The notes beneath the pieces are model-generated. The model ran no database searches. It had not been told where the DNA came from and worked only from the letters and a program-made list of their open reading frames with translations. A stretch of 64,000 nt of DNA from Sphingomonas hengshuiensis (GTDB taxonomy: Bacteria; Pseudomonadota; Alphaproteobacteria; Sphingomonadales; Sphingomonadaceae): the NCBI RefSeq assembly GCF_000935025.1, contig NZ_CP010836.1:806001-870000 (forward strand), written 5' to 3'. Shown piece by piece: positions 15,952-27,100 of this stretch (position 1 is the stretch's first letter; every line of letters starts with the position of its first letter). A program made the translations under genes and the position numbers.

Positions 15952-17541
15952 ATGCGAAGCCCGAAATGCATGACGACGTTGTTTTCAACCGCGGGCGGCG
16001 CCGCCATCCTGCTGGCGCTGTCTGGCGGCGCGCAGGCGCAGACGCGCGCTACCGATCCCTCCACGCTCGATATTCTCGACGTGCTGGTGGAAAAGGGCGT
16101 CCTGAACCGTGCCGATGCGGATGCGGTGCTGGCCGAAGCGCGCAAGCGCAGCGAGGCCGATGCGGGCACGGTTCGCGTGCCCTATGTGCCCGAAGCCGTG
16201 CGGGCGCAGGTTCGCGAGGAAGTGAAGCGCGACGTGATCGCCACCGCCAAGAGCGAGGGCTGGGCACAGCCCGGGGCGATTCCCGCCTGGCTGGATCGGT
16301 TCACCCTCTCGGGCGACATGCGCGTCCGCGGTGAGCGCCAGGCCTTTGGCGGAAGCAACACGCCGTTGCTGCTCGACGTCAATGCGATCAATGCCGATGG
16401 CAGCTACAGCACCGATGACGTGCTGCCGTTGCGCTCCACGACGAAGGACCGGTATCGCGGCCGTATCCGCGCGCGCCTGGCGGTCGACGCCAGGATCTCG
16501 GACGGGATCGATGCCGGGGTGCGCTTCACGACCGGAAATCCGAACGACCCGACGCAGAACAACCAGACGCTGACGGGCAATTTCGGCAAGTTCGTCGTCG
16601 GGCTGGACCGCGCCTATATCCGCGCCCGCCCCTTCGCGAAGGATGGCACATTCGCGAATACCAACCTGATCCTCGGCAAGTTCGACAATCCGTTCTTCTC
16701 GACCGAGCTGCTGTTCGATCGCGATCTGCAGTTCGAAGGCGTGGCCGGGACGCTCAGCGCCCGTCTGGGCGATGGAAACGGTGCGCCCGAAGTCTTCCTG
16801 ACCGGGGGCGCGTTCCCGCTGGAAGAGTGGGACGTCACCAGCGACGACAAATTCCTCTTCGCCGGCCAGGTCGGCGCCTCGGGCAGCCCGATTGACGGGT
16901 TCCGGCTCAAGACCGCCGTGTCGCTCTATGAATATACCAACGTCCAGGGCCAGTATAACACGCTGGGCACCCGCGATAACGAACACACTGCGGTGCAGCA
17001 GATCCAGTTCGGCAATTCGGTCTTCAATCTTCGCCGTGACGGTGGTTTCGTCAACACGGTCAAGTTCGGGCTGGCGTCCAAATTCCGGGTGGGTGCGGTA
17101 ACGGCGCGCGCCGAGTTCGACGTCACGCCGTCGCTGGTCGCTGCGATCGATATCGAGGCGGCGAAAAACTTCGCCTTCGACCGCGCCGCGATCGACGCTC
17201 GGGACGTGCCTGCGTCCAGCGGCGACAAGGCCTGGTATGCCAATGTCAGCATCGGCCATCCGGTGATCTCGGCCAAGAACTCGTGGCAACTGGCCGCGGG
17301 CTATCGCCGGCTTGAAGGGGATTCCACCTTCGATCTGTTCACCGACTCAGACTTTGGTTTTGGCGGCACCGATCAAGAGGGCTTCGTGGTCGTCGGCTCC
17401 TGGGCCGTCGCGCGCAATCTCTGGCTGACCGGTTCGTGGTTCTCGGCCCGGACGATCAACCTTGCCGATCCGACGACCGGGACGCTCGCGCCGCCGATCG
17501 ATTCGGACACCTTCATGTTCGACCTCAACGTCAAATTCTAA
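15952..17541 (+). CDS. Putative porin of module 1
   Basis: 529 residues. A signal peptide ends GAQAQ. The mature N-terminus is a helical segment (LDILDVLVEKGVLNRADADAVLAE, then a charged stretch VREEVKRD) followed by a beta-barrel beginning FTLSGDMRVRGE. This order, a short periplasmic helix region then a barrel, is typical of the putative-porin family found in Bacteroidetes and sphingomonads. The last strand is FMFDLNVKF with terminal Phe. The substrate is unknown. A paralogue holds the same position in module 2, so the porin belongs to the secretion module rather than being there by chance. Confidence 0.82.
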   Translation: MRSPKCMTTLFSTAGGAAILLALSGGAQAQTRATDPSTLDILDVLVEKGVLNRADADAVLAEARKRSEADAGTVRVPYVPEAVRAQVREEVKRDVIATAKSEGWAQPGAIPAWLDRFTLSGDMRVRGERQAFGGSNTPLLLDVNAINADGSYSTDDVLPLRSTTKDRYRGRIRARLAVDARISDGIDAGVRFTTGNPNDPTQNNQTLTGNFGKFVVGLDRAYIRARPFAKDGTFANTNLILGKFDNPFFSTELLFDRDLQFEGVAGTLSARLGDGNGAPEVFLTGGAFPLEEWDVTSDDKFLFAGQVGASGSPIDGFRLKTAVSLYEYTNVQGQYNTLGTRDNEHTAVQQIQFGNSVFNLRRDGGFVNTVKFGLASKFRVGAVTARAEFDVTPSLVAAIDIEAAKNFAFDRAAIDARDVPASSGDKAWYANVSIGHPVISAKNSWQLAAGYRRLEGDSTFDLFTDSDFGFGGTDQEGFVVVGSWAVARNLWLTGSWFSARTINLADPTTGTLAPPIDSDTFMFDLNVKF

Positions 17542-17553
17542 AGGACGCGAAAC

Positions 17554-18057
17554 ATGAAACGATCCTTGATCATCGGCAGCGGCGCCGCCGTGCTTCTGCT
17601 GTGCTCGACGCAGGCACAGGCACAGGCACAGGCGCAGACGGCGGGTGCCGGCGGCCTGGCGCCCGAGCAGGCGCAACAACTCATCGCCACGCTTACCCAG
17701 CGCAACGCGCAGTTGCGCGAGCTGGCGGCGCGCATCCGCGAGATGGAAGCGCAGGTCGCCGCCGGCCGCGAGGCAGTGAAGGAGCGGGAGAACGCCCGCA
17801 AGGCGCTCGTGATCGCTGCGCAGAAGAACCGCGAATTGGTCGAAATCGCCGAGGCTATTCTCGACGATTACCAGAAGATGGACCTGGGCAAGCGCGTCGC
17901 CGCGCGCGAACCGCTGACGCAGCTCTACCGCGTCAGGCTGGAGAACAAGCTCCAGGCGTTTCACGACGAGATCGCGGCGCAGGGCTTTTATCCGCAGCGC
18001 GAGCTGGATGCGCTTCAGGCCCCCGCTGCCGCGCCGGTTGCTCCGCCGGCCCAGTAA
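17554..18057 (+). CDS. Periplasmic coiled-coil protein of module 1, unknown function
   Basis: 167 residues. A signal peptide ends in a QAQAQAQAQ run. A long helix with heptad-like spacing follows (about 35-110; QRNAQLRELAARIREMEAQV, then ERENARKALVIAAQKNRELV), then a Pro/Ala tail. No known domain is recognised. The segment KNRELVEIAEAILDDY...EPLTQLYRVRLENKLQAFHDEI has a clear counterpart in the protein at 43738, in the same place in module 2. A periplasmic chaperone, tether or spacer for the neighbouring TpsA is plausible, but this is inference. Confidence 0.75.
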   Translation: MKRSLIIGSGAAVLLLCSTQAQAQAQAQTAGAGGLAPEQAQQLIATLTQRNAQLRELAARIREMEAQVAAGREAVKERENARKALVIAAQKNRELVEIAEAILDDYQKMDLGKRVAAREPLTQLYRVRLENKLQAFHDEIAAQGFYPQRELDALQAPAAAPVAPPAQ

Positions 18058-18072
18058 CCTGGTCCTTTTCGA

Positions 18073-18115
18073 CCCCTTGAGGGGCGGCGGCTGTCCATTT
18101 CGCCGCCCCTCGGGG
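18073..18115 (+). promoter_or_regulatory. Strong hairpin in the leader of tpsA1
   Basis: The 11-base arm GAGGGGCGGCG (18079-18089) pairs with CGCCGCCCCTC (18101-18111). It is extended by CCCC/GGGG outside, with only two unpaired bases. No T-run follows, so it is not a classic terminator. It lies about 50 bases before the TpsA1 start and could protect the 12-kb tpsA transcript or adjust its level relative to the upstream genes. Module 2 has only 19 bases at this point and no such hairpin. Confidence 0.6.
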
Positions 18116-18164
18116 CCGACGCCAGTCAATGCGTTTCCAACCTTTTGATCTCGAGGAGATCACC

Positions 18165-21100
18165 ATGTCCTATCGTCGTCGCCCCAACGTCCTTTTGTCC
18201 CAACCGCTGCGCCTTGGCGTTTCGCGCCTGAGCCGGGCCGCGCTGGCCACCTCGGTCAGCATGGCGTCCTTGCTGGCACTGGCGGCGAGCCCGGCTGCCG
18301 CGCAGCAGGCGGGCACGCTTCCCGGCGCGCAGGTGCTTCAGGGAGGACGCTGGACGGGGGCGAAGCTCCCGACCGTTGCGCAGGGCAATAACGGGCTGGT
18401 GATGACGATCGAGCAGGAGCAGAAAAAGGCACTGCTCGACTGGTCGCGCTTCGACGTCGCCAAGAACGAAGAAGTGGTCTTCAAGCAGCAGGCGACCGAC
18501 TGGATCGCGCTGAACCGGATCTTCGACGTAAAGCCGAGCGAGATCGCGGGCAAGATCACCGCCAATGGCCAGGTGTGGTTGCAGAACACCAACGGCATCA
18601 TCTTTCGCAATGGCGCCCAGATCAACGCGCACACCATTTTGGCCACTGCGCTGCCGATCACCGAGGAACAGCTCGACAAGGGGCTGTTGTCGGGCGAGGG
18701 GATAATCCGCGGCACCCGCGCGGACACTCTCTTTTCCGACCTCTACCCGGTGCCGACGATCGCCGTCGCGCCGCGCCCGGTCGAAGGGCTGGACCCGACT
18801 TCGTGGCTGAATCCGACGGCGCGCCCTGTCGGCGGGGAGAACCCCACCGTCCTCGATCTGATCGCGCGCGCCGCGATCCGCCAGGCGGTTCTGCGCGACC
18901 AGAATTATCAGGGCGTGGATGGCGATTATCTCAAAGGTTATACGCTGGGGCTGTTGAACTATTACGATGCCGCCCAGGGCAAGACCGTTTATTATGTCGA
19001 CTATAACTATGTCTCGAACGGCCTTGGCGATGTCATCGAATCGATCGTTTCGCAGATCGATGTGTCCAAGCTTGGCGATTACAACTACGACAACTTCAAG
19101 GACCCGCAGCTCTTCTTCAACGGCATCAGCTACCAGAACAAGCCGGCGACGTCCGCGCTGATCCCGCAGGCGCTGCGCGACGAAGTGGCCGCGCAGATCA
19201 AGGCGCAGTTCATCGACGTATATGCGGCGCGCGTCGCCACCGCGCAGCAGACCTACAACAACTATATCGCCAATTCGCGCGTGATCGTCGAGAAGGGCGC
19301 CACGCTGCGCGCCGTGTCCTCCGACCCCGCAAGCCCCGGCAAGATCATGTTGTTCGGGCCCAATGTCAGCAACGCCGGACGGCTTGAGGCGCATGACGGG
19401 CAGGTGCTGATCGCCGCCGGCGAACAGATCAAGCTGAGCGCCGGGCAGAACTACACCAATTCGGTGCGCGGCGGCCTGACGGCGAACGTTTCGGCGGTCG
19501 GCGTGTCCGACAGCCGCGGCTCGATCCCCGGCCTGCCCTATAGTTCGGCGCTGGCCGCGGTGTGGGACGACCTCTATCTGGAGCGCGCCGACGAGGTCGG
19601 CATGTACGCGACCAACACCGGCGAAATCGTGGCAGATCGCGGGTCGGTCTCGATGATCGGCGCCAATGTCGAGCAGAAGGGCTCGATCCTGGTCACCAAC
19701 GGCGTGCGCCAGCGTAGCGGCTCGATCCTGCTCCAGGCCAGCCACGGCCCGCGCAACCGCTTTGGCGGCGCGCTCACGCTGGGCGAAAACAGCATCACCC
19801 GGATCACCCCCGATCTTTCGTCGCTGACCGGGCTGGCCGCCGACACGTTCGCGCCGGGCAAGATCCTGCTGGCGGGCAAGGACATCCTGCTCGATCGCAA
19901 TTCCGAACTGACTTCGCGCAGCGGCGAGATCACGATTCACGCCAATGCCTATGGTTCGGGCGCGAGCGGCGGTACCAGCCCGGACGCGCCCGACGATACG
20001 TGGTCCGATAACGGTGAAGACGAAGGCAGCTTCACGATGCGCGCGGGGGCGCGGATCGACGTATCGGGCCTGCGCGATGTCGAGCGCAGCGTTGCGGACA
20101 ATGTGTTCGCCGTGGAAGTGCGTTCCAACGAAGTCTCGGGGTCGCCCAAGCAGCGCGACGGCATCCTGGTCGGCGAGACGGTCTATGTCGATCGCCGCGT
20201 CGGTGCGGGGATCGTCGACTGGACCGGCGCGCTGAGCGGCGAGCAGCGAACGGCATCGCAAATGTCCACCAAGGGCGGCAAGGTGCAGATCCGCGCGACC
20301 GAATATGCGGTGGTGGACGATGGCGCGACGATCGACGTATCGGGCGGAAGCACCAAATATCTTGAAGGTCAGGTCAAGACGACCCGGCTGGAAGACAGTT
20401 CCGGGCGCTTTCACGACATTTCGACTGCCGACGGAAACATCAAATATGTTGGCCTCACCGAAACGACGCGGATCGAGCAGGGCTATGTCGAAGGGTCGGA
20501 TGCCGGATCGGTAGAATTGCTGGCGGCCAGCGCACGGCTGTTCGGCAAGCTCAAGGGCGATGTTGTCGTCGGCGAGCGCCAGCAACTTGCGGCGATCGGG
20601 CTTATCAAGGCGCCGCGGATGCCCGTCGGTGCGGTAGGCGCGACGCTGGTGACCACCGCGGCCCTGCCCAAGGCGGGCTCGGCGGTGCTGCATCGCGGCG
20701 GTCCGGAATATGGCGCCTGGGCATCGCGCCACTCCATCATCATGCGCGATGAGAACGCCTTTACGGGCGATATCTGGGTGGAACTGACCGACGAGGATGC
20801 CAAGGATTACTGGGAAAAGCAGACGCTGCGGCTCGACCCGGGGCTGATCGGGCAGGACTGGTCGACCTATGAAGGCGAGCAGGGCGAAGCGATCCAGTTC
20901 ATCGAGGATGATTTCTTCAGCGGCATGGGGGAGGTGTCGCTAAGCTTCGGCAGCGGTCATCAGTCGGAGACGATCCATTCCGGCGCGTCCATCCGTCTCC
21001 AGCCCGGCGGCGGATTCACGATGGCGGGGGAAGGCGGCAAGCTTACCGTCGGCAACAATGTCAGCGTGATCGCGCCGTCGGGCACCATCGCCTTCGGCGG

Positions 21101-24100
21101 CGGTGACGGCACCGTCATCGGCCGCGGCGTGCTGCTCTCGGTCGCGGCGCCCTGGGTCAATGATGCCGACGCGCCGGCGGGCACTTCGCTCGGCTATGTC
21201 GACGGCGGCAGCATCTCGCTGCTCAACGCCGAGCTGACGGGCCCGGTGACGCTCGATGCCGGCGGCGGCGGTTGGTACAAGCGGCTTTCGCCCCCGACCG
21301 CGAGCGGACCCGGCGAATTCCAGCTCGTCGCCGGCAAGGGCGGCGGCATCGCGCTGGGCGGTTCCGCAATGTCGCTGACTGCGCTGCTCGACCTTGCCGA
21401 CATCGATCTCGGCGGTCTTGGCGGCGGTGGCAGCCTGAACCTTGTTGCGGGCGGTGACGTCATGATCGGGGTGGCCGGCGGCACGGGTGCCGAGGGCGTC
21501 GAATATCTCAGCGACACGCTGTTCGACGATATTGGCGCTGGCAGCCTGACGCTGACCGCGGGTTCGATCGACATCGCCCAGGGCGCGAAGCTGGCGTTTC
21601 AGACGGGGGTCATGAGCTTCGACGGCAGCCCGATCGGGATCGCCACCGGCGCCGATCTGGACGCGGTGACGCTCTCGCGTCAGCGCACCGGCGGGGCATT
21701 GGCGCTTCTGGCCGGGCGCATATCGGTCGCGCAGGGCGCATTGGTCCAGGTCAACGCCACGGGCAGCGTGTCGCTGACCGGCGGGGAGATCGATGTCGCC
21801 GGGACGATCCGCGCCCAGGGCGGCGCGATCTCGCTGCGGGCGGGCGAAGGTGCCGGGACCGTCCACCTCGCGAGCACCGCGGTGCTCGATGCCACCGGCC
21901 TGGTCCAGACCACCAAGGTGCCCGGCGGCGCCGATGGTCGTGGCTTCTGGTATGACGGGCGCATCGTCGCCGGCGGCAGCGTCGTGATCGACGCCAGCAA
22001 TGCCGCGATCGACAGCGGCGCGCTGATCGACGTTTCGGGCACAAAGGGCCTGCTGACGGTCAATCAGCCCGGCCGCTACACCGTGGTCCGGGTAAACGAG
22101 GTGATCGGCAGCGATGCGGGTTCGATCACGCTCGATCTGACGGGCGGCAATGTTCTGGGGACGCTGCGCGGCAATGCCGGGACGATCTATAATTATGCGG
22201 GCACGCTCCATGTCACCGGGGGGCGCGACGGCACCCTGCTCGGCTCGCCGGGCATCTACGACGTCGAAAGCATCCTCCAGAACCTGCAATGGTCCGTCGC
22301 CGAGCCGACGCCCGAAAACCCGCTGAGCCTGGTCGATTTCTATCGGTCCAATTCCTATTGGCAGCAGGAACTCGGTTTCGGCCCCAATGCGATCGAGGAT
22401 CTCCAGTTCACCAGCATGGCGGAGTTCCAGGACTTCATGCGTGCGGCGCTCGCGCCGTTGACGCTGACTCGTCCTGAGGATGTCCAGGGCGCGCTGTATC
22501 TCGATCCCACCCTGACGGTGTCGCCGGCGCTTCCCGCTGCCGGGGGCGGCAAGTTCGCGGTTCCGGACGGCTATACGCCGGTCGACGCCGCGGAATTCCA
22601 GAATTCGATCGAATTCGTGTTGCGCGCCATGGCCTATGGCCCGAATCCGGACAGCCTGTCGCGCGGCAGCAGCCTGCATATCGGCGCTACCCCGCTGAAG
22701 GACATGAAGGGCTTCGATACCGTCTCGATCGCCGGCAACATCAAGTCCGAACATGCCGTCGAACTCGCCAGCCAGCGCGTCCTGAACCTCACGGGCGTCA
22801 TCAGCGGCGCCAGCGACATGCGCTTCACCAGCCGCAACATCAATCTCGGCGGGGTGCTCCAGCAAGGCCAGGTCCTCGACGCGGCAAAGACGGGCACGCT
22901 GACCATCTCTGGCGAGACGGTGGAGTTCCAGTCCAAGTTCAACGTCGGCGGGTTCGAGAAGGTCGTCATCGAGGCGCGCGGCGACATGCGCGGCGGCTAT
23001 GGCCTGAACCAGCAGGTCGTCGCCGATACCGGCCCGTCGACCCCGGGCGTGCTCACCACCGGCGCGCTCGTGCTGCGCGCCGGCCAGATCTATCCGACCA
23101 CCGACGGCAAGCTCGAATTCGCATCGTCCCAGAGCATCCGCATCGAGCGGGCGGGCGCCAGCATCGCGCCTTTGTCCGCGGGCGGCCTGATGACCTTCAC
23201 TGCGCCGCTGATCGAGCAGGCCGGCACGCTTCGCGCGCCGTTCGGCGAGATTCGCCTCAACGCCACGCGCGTCGCGCAGACCGACGCGGATGGCTTCCCG
23301 ATCTACGACGACAATGGCGAACCATTGTTCACCCCGGGCCGAGTGGAACTCCAGTCGGGCAGCATTACCTCGACCGCTGCCGATGGCCGCACCATCCTGT
23401 ACGGCACCACCTTTGACGGCCAGTCCTGGTACCGTCCGCAGCGCGCGGAAGGCGATGTCGAGCTTGCGACCCCGCCCGAGAAGCGCGTGTCGCTGACCGG
23501 CGATCTGATCGATGTCCAGTCGGGCGCCGTGATCGACGTTTCGGGCAGCGGCGACGTGCTCGGCCTGGAATTCGTCGCGGGTCCGCTCGGCCAGTCCAAC
23601 GTGCTCGAAGGGCAGGGCGTCTACGCGATCGTGCCGACCTATGGCACCGGCGTGATCGCGCCGATCGATCCGCTCTACAATCCCGGCCAGGGCGTTGCCG
23701 CGCCCGGCCAGGGCGTCAGCCAGGACCCCAATGCCACCGGCCTGTCGATCGGCGATGCCGTCTGGCTCGCCGCGTTCGACGGCCACCAGGCGGGCTGGTA
23801 CACGCTGTTGCCGGCGGAATATGCGCTGACCCCCGGCGGCTATCGCATCACGCTGGCCGAAGGCCTGGTCCCGGCCACAGCGACCGCACAGCAGGTGGGC
23901 GACGACAGCTTCGCGGTGCTCGGTCGCCGTGGCGTGCTGGGCACGACGATCGCCGATCAGGTCCAGTCGACCTACCGCGTCGAGCGTGGCACCGACGTCC
24001 GCAACCGCTCGGAATATTTCGAGACCTATGGCAACAGCTTCTTCTCGAGCGCGCGCTTCCTCGAGGGGCTGCTCCGTTCGGGCAATCCCTATAATGCCGA

Positions 24101-27100
24101 TCCGCGGCTCCCCACCGATGGCGGCTTCCTGACGCTCGCCGCCAACACGTCGCTGACGCTGGACGGGACGATCCTCGCGGCCGGGCAGGGCGGCGTTCAG
24201 GGCACGCGCGGCGGCGTGGTCGACATCACGTCGGACAATATCGTCATTGCCGCGCCGGGCACCGATGTCAGCGATCTGCCGGGCTATCTCGTACTCGACC
24301 CGAACAAGCTGTCGAACATTGCCGAGAGCCTGTTGATCGGCGGCATCCGTCGCCAGGGCGCGGCCGGGCTGGAGATCGTCACGGGCCAGTTGACGCGCGA
24401 AGACCCCGGCGAAATCCGCTCGCCCGAAAAGAGCGTCGGTGCCGAGAATGTCGTCATTCGCACCAATGCGCAAAATGCGCTGACCGGCACCGAATTGCTG
24501 TTCGCCGCCAACCAGACGGTGCGCGTCGAAAGCGGCGCGGTGGTGCGCGCCACGGGTAACGGCACCGATGCGGCAAATCTCGCCATCGCGCCGAGCATAC
24601 CGGTGTACGTCACGCCGTGGAATCAATCGGACATCACGCCCGCCGAGGATCGCGGGGGCGCGTTCCTGCGGGTTTCGAACCTTGGCGACATCACCGTCTC
24701 GCGCACCAACGTCATCAGCGACGCGGGCGACATGATCGTCGAAGCGGGCGCGATCCTCGAGGCCACCGATTCGATCCTTCTCGACGCGACCCAGAACACG
24801 CTGGTCGGCGACGGGGCCACGATCAAGGCGGGTGCGATCACCGCCGCGTCGGGTCTGATCAGCTTCGGCGCAGTGCCCGAAGGCACCGAAGGGCTGCTGG
24901 TCTCGGGCGGTACGCTGGCGGGCCTTGGCCAGGCGAGCAAGTTGACGCTCAAAAGCTATTCGACCTTCGATTTCTATGGCGACGTGGCGCTGAACCTTAC
25001 CGGCGCCGTGGTGCTGGATGGTGCGGCGCTGGTCGATCGCGGCGACGCGCCCGGCACGGCCAGCATCACCGCCGGCACGCTTGAACTGCGCAACAGCGAT
25101 GCCGCTGCGCAGGATGCCATCGGCAGCGGCGGCACGCTGGCGCTGAAGGCGCGCAACGTCGTGCTGGGCGAAGGCGATTTCGCGATCGCTTATGGTGCAA
25201 CGACGATCGATGCCGCGGAACGGCTGATCTTCGCCGGCCAGGGCGACAATCTCCTCGACGGTCCGCTGACGGTGCGCGCAGCGCAGATCACCGGCGACAG
25301 CGGCGCTGGCCATGAAGTGCGCGTGGATGGCGCGATCCAGCTGCTCGGCAACGGCGCGACCGCCGCCCTGCCGGCGTTCGTCACCGCCGGTGCGTTGCTC
25401 GATTTCATCGGCGACAGCGTCGAAATCGGCGGCACGATCCAGGCTGGCTCGGGCACGGTCCGCGCCACCGCCACCGACGGCGATGTCCGCCTGCTGACCG
25501 GGGCGAAGATCGATGTTGCCGGTGCTGACGTGTCGTTCTTCGAAGTGCAGGGCTTCTTGCCGGGCGGCGGGGTGCAACTGACCTCGATCCTTGGCGATGT
25601 GTTGGTCGATAGCGGCGCATCGGTGAACATCTCGGGCGGCCAGGCCGGCGGCGATGCCGGTTCGCTGGTGCTTTCGGCGGGTCGCGGCAGCGCGACGCTG
25701 GCGGGGGCGCTGGAGGCGAAGGTGGCCAGCGGCTATCGCGGCGGCAGCTTTGCCCTGACCACGTCGACACTGGCGGATTTCGGCAGCCTGAATGCCCTGC
25801 TCAACAGCTCGGGCTTCTCCCGCAGCCGCGATTTCGCGATCCTCGACGGCGATGTGACGCTGACCGGGGTGACGCGAGTCGATGCCCTGCGCATCGTCAC
25901 CGGCACCGGCGACATCCGCGTCGCCAGCGACGCGCGGATCGGCAGCGACAGCGCCAAGGGCGGATCGATCCTGCTGGCGTCGGGCGGCAATCTGGTCATC
26001 GCCGATGGCGCGGCGTTCGACGTCAACGCCAAGGGGACCAATTTGCGTGGCGGGTCGGTCGATCTCCAGGTCGCGACCGGGGGCAGCATCGATGTTGGCG
26101 CGGCGGCGATCAACGTCGCCGGGACCGGCACCGGCGTGGCGGGTGAAGTCCGCCTGCGCGCGCCGCAGATGGGCGGCGATGTCGGGGTCAGCCGCTGGTC
26201 GGCAACGGTCACCGGCGGCGACACCCAGCTCGAGGCGTTCCGCGTCTATGACCTGGCCGATGCCGACGGCAATGCCGCCAACGGCCATCTCGCCGAAATC
26301 GATACGGCGCTGCAGACCAGCGTGATCGGCGATGCTTCGGCGTTCATGACCGCCAATGCGGCCAATATCCGGACCCGGCTCAACCAGACGGGCAATGCGT
26401 CCTTCGTGATCGTGCCGGGCATCGAACTGCGCTCGGCAGGCGATCTCGACCTGGTCCATAACTGGAACCTCAACGCAGCGCGCTTCGAGGGGCGGGCCGG
26501 CGTGCTGACGCTTCGCGCCGGCGGCGATCTGCTGATCAACGCCAATCTGTCGGACGGCTTCATCAGCGCGACGCCCACCACGGATGCCATTGCACCGCCG
26601 GCGGGCTATGAACTGGGCCAGCCCTTGCCCGCCGCCCCGGCGGACGATCTCACCAACGATCGGTCGTGGAGCTTCAACCTCGTCGCGGGCGCCGATTTCG
26701 GGCAGACCAATGTCCTGTCGACGCTGGCCGGCAGCGACGGCAATATCGAGATCGGCGGCATCGTCCGCACCGGCACCGGCGACATCAATGTCGCGGCGAG
26801 CGGCGACCTCAATTACGAAGACGCATCCTATATCCGGTATCAGGGCTCCTGGACCGCGAGCGCGCCGGCGGCACGGATCACCGTCCCCGCAGGCACGCCG
26901 ATATTCGACGGCACGGTGCTCAAGCCGACCACCTATGCAGTCAAGACCCCCGACAAGATCCTTCAGAACCCGGTATTCCCGGCGGGAACCGTCATCCCCG
27001 TGGGCACCATCCTGCCGGCGGGAACCCGGATGCCGGACGGCAGGGTCGTCAACTATACGCAGAGCCTCTCGACTCCGATCACCCTGACTGCGGACTGGAG

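Noticed and set aside
18129..18164. Upstream ATG start for TpsA 1
   Set aside because: No ribosome site before it, and it contains the GAGGAGAT site that serves ATG 18165; the acidic extension would spoil the signal peptide.
20940..26459. Minus-strand open frame of about 1839 codons inside tpsA1
   Set aside because: It lies wholly opposite the coding frame of TpsA 1. High GC and repeated Gly/Asp/Val codons remove stops from the antisense frame; the translation (Arg/Asp/Gln/His-rich) shows no domain or signal.
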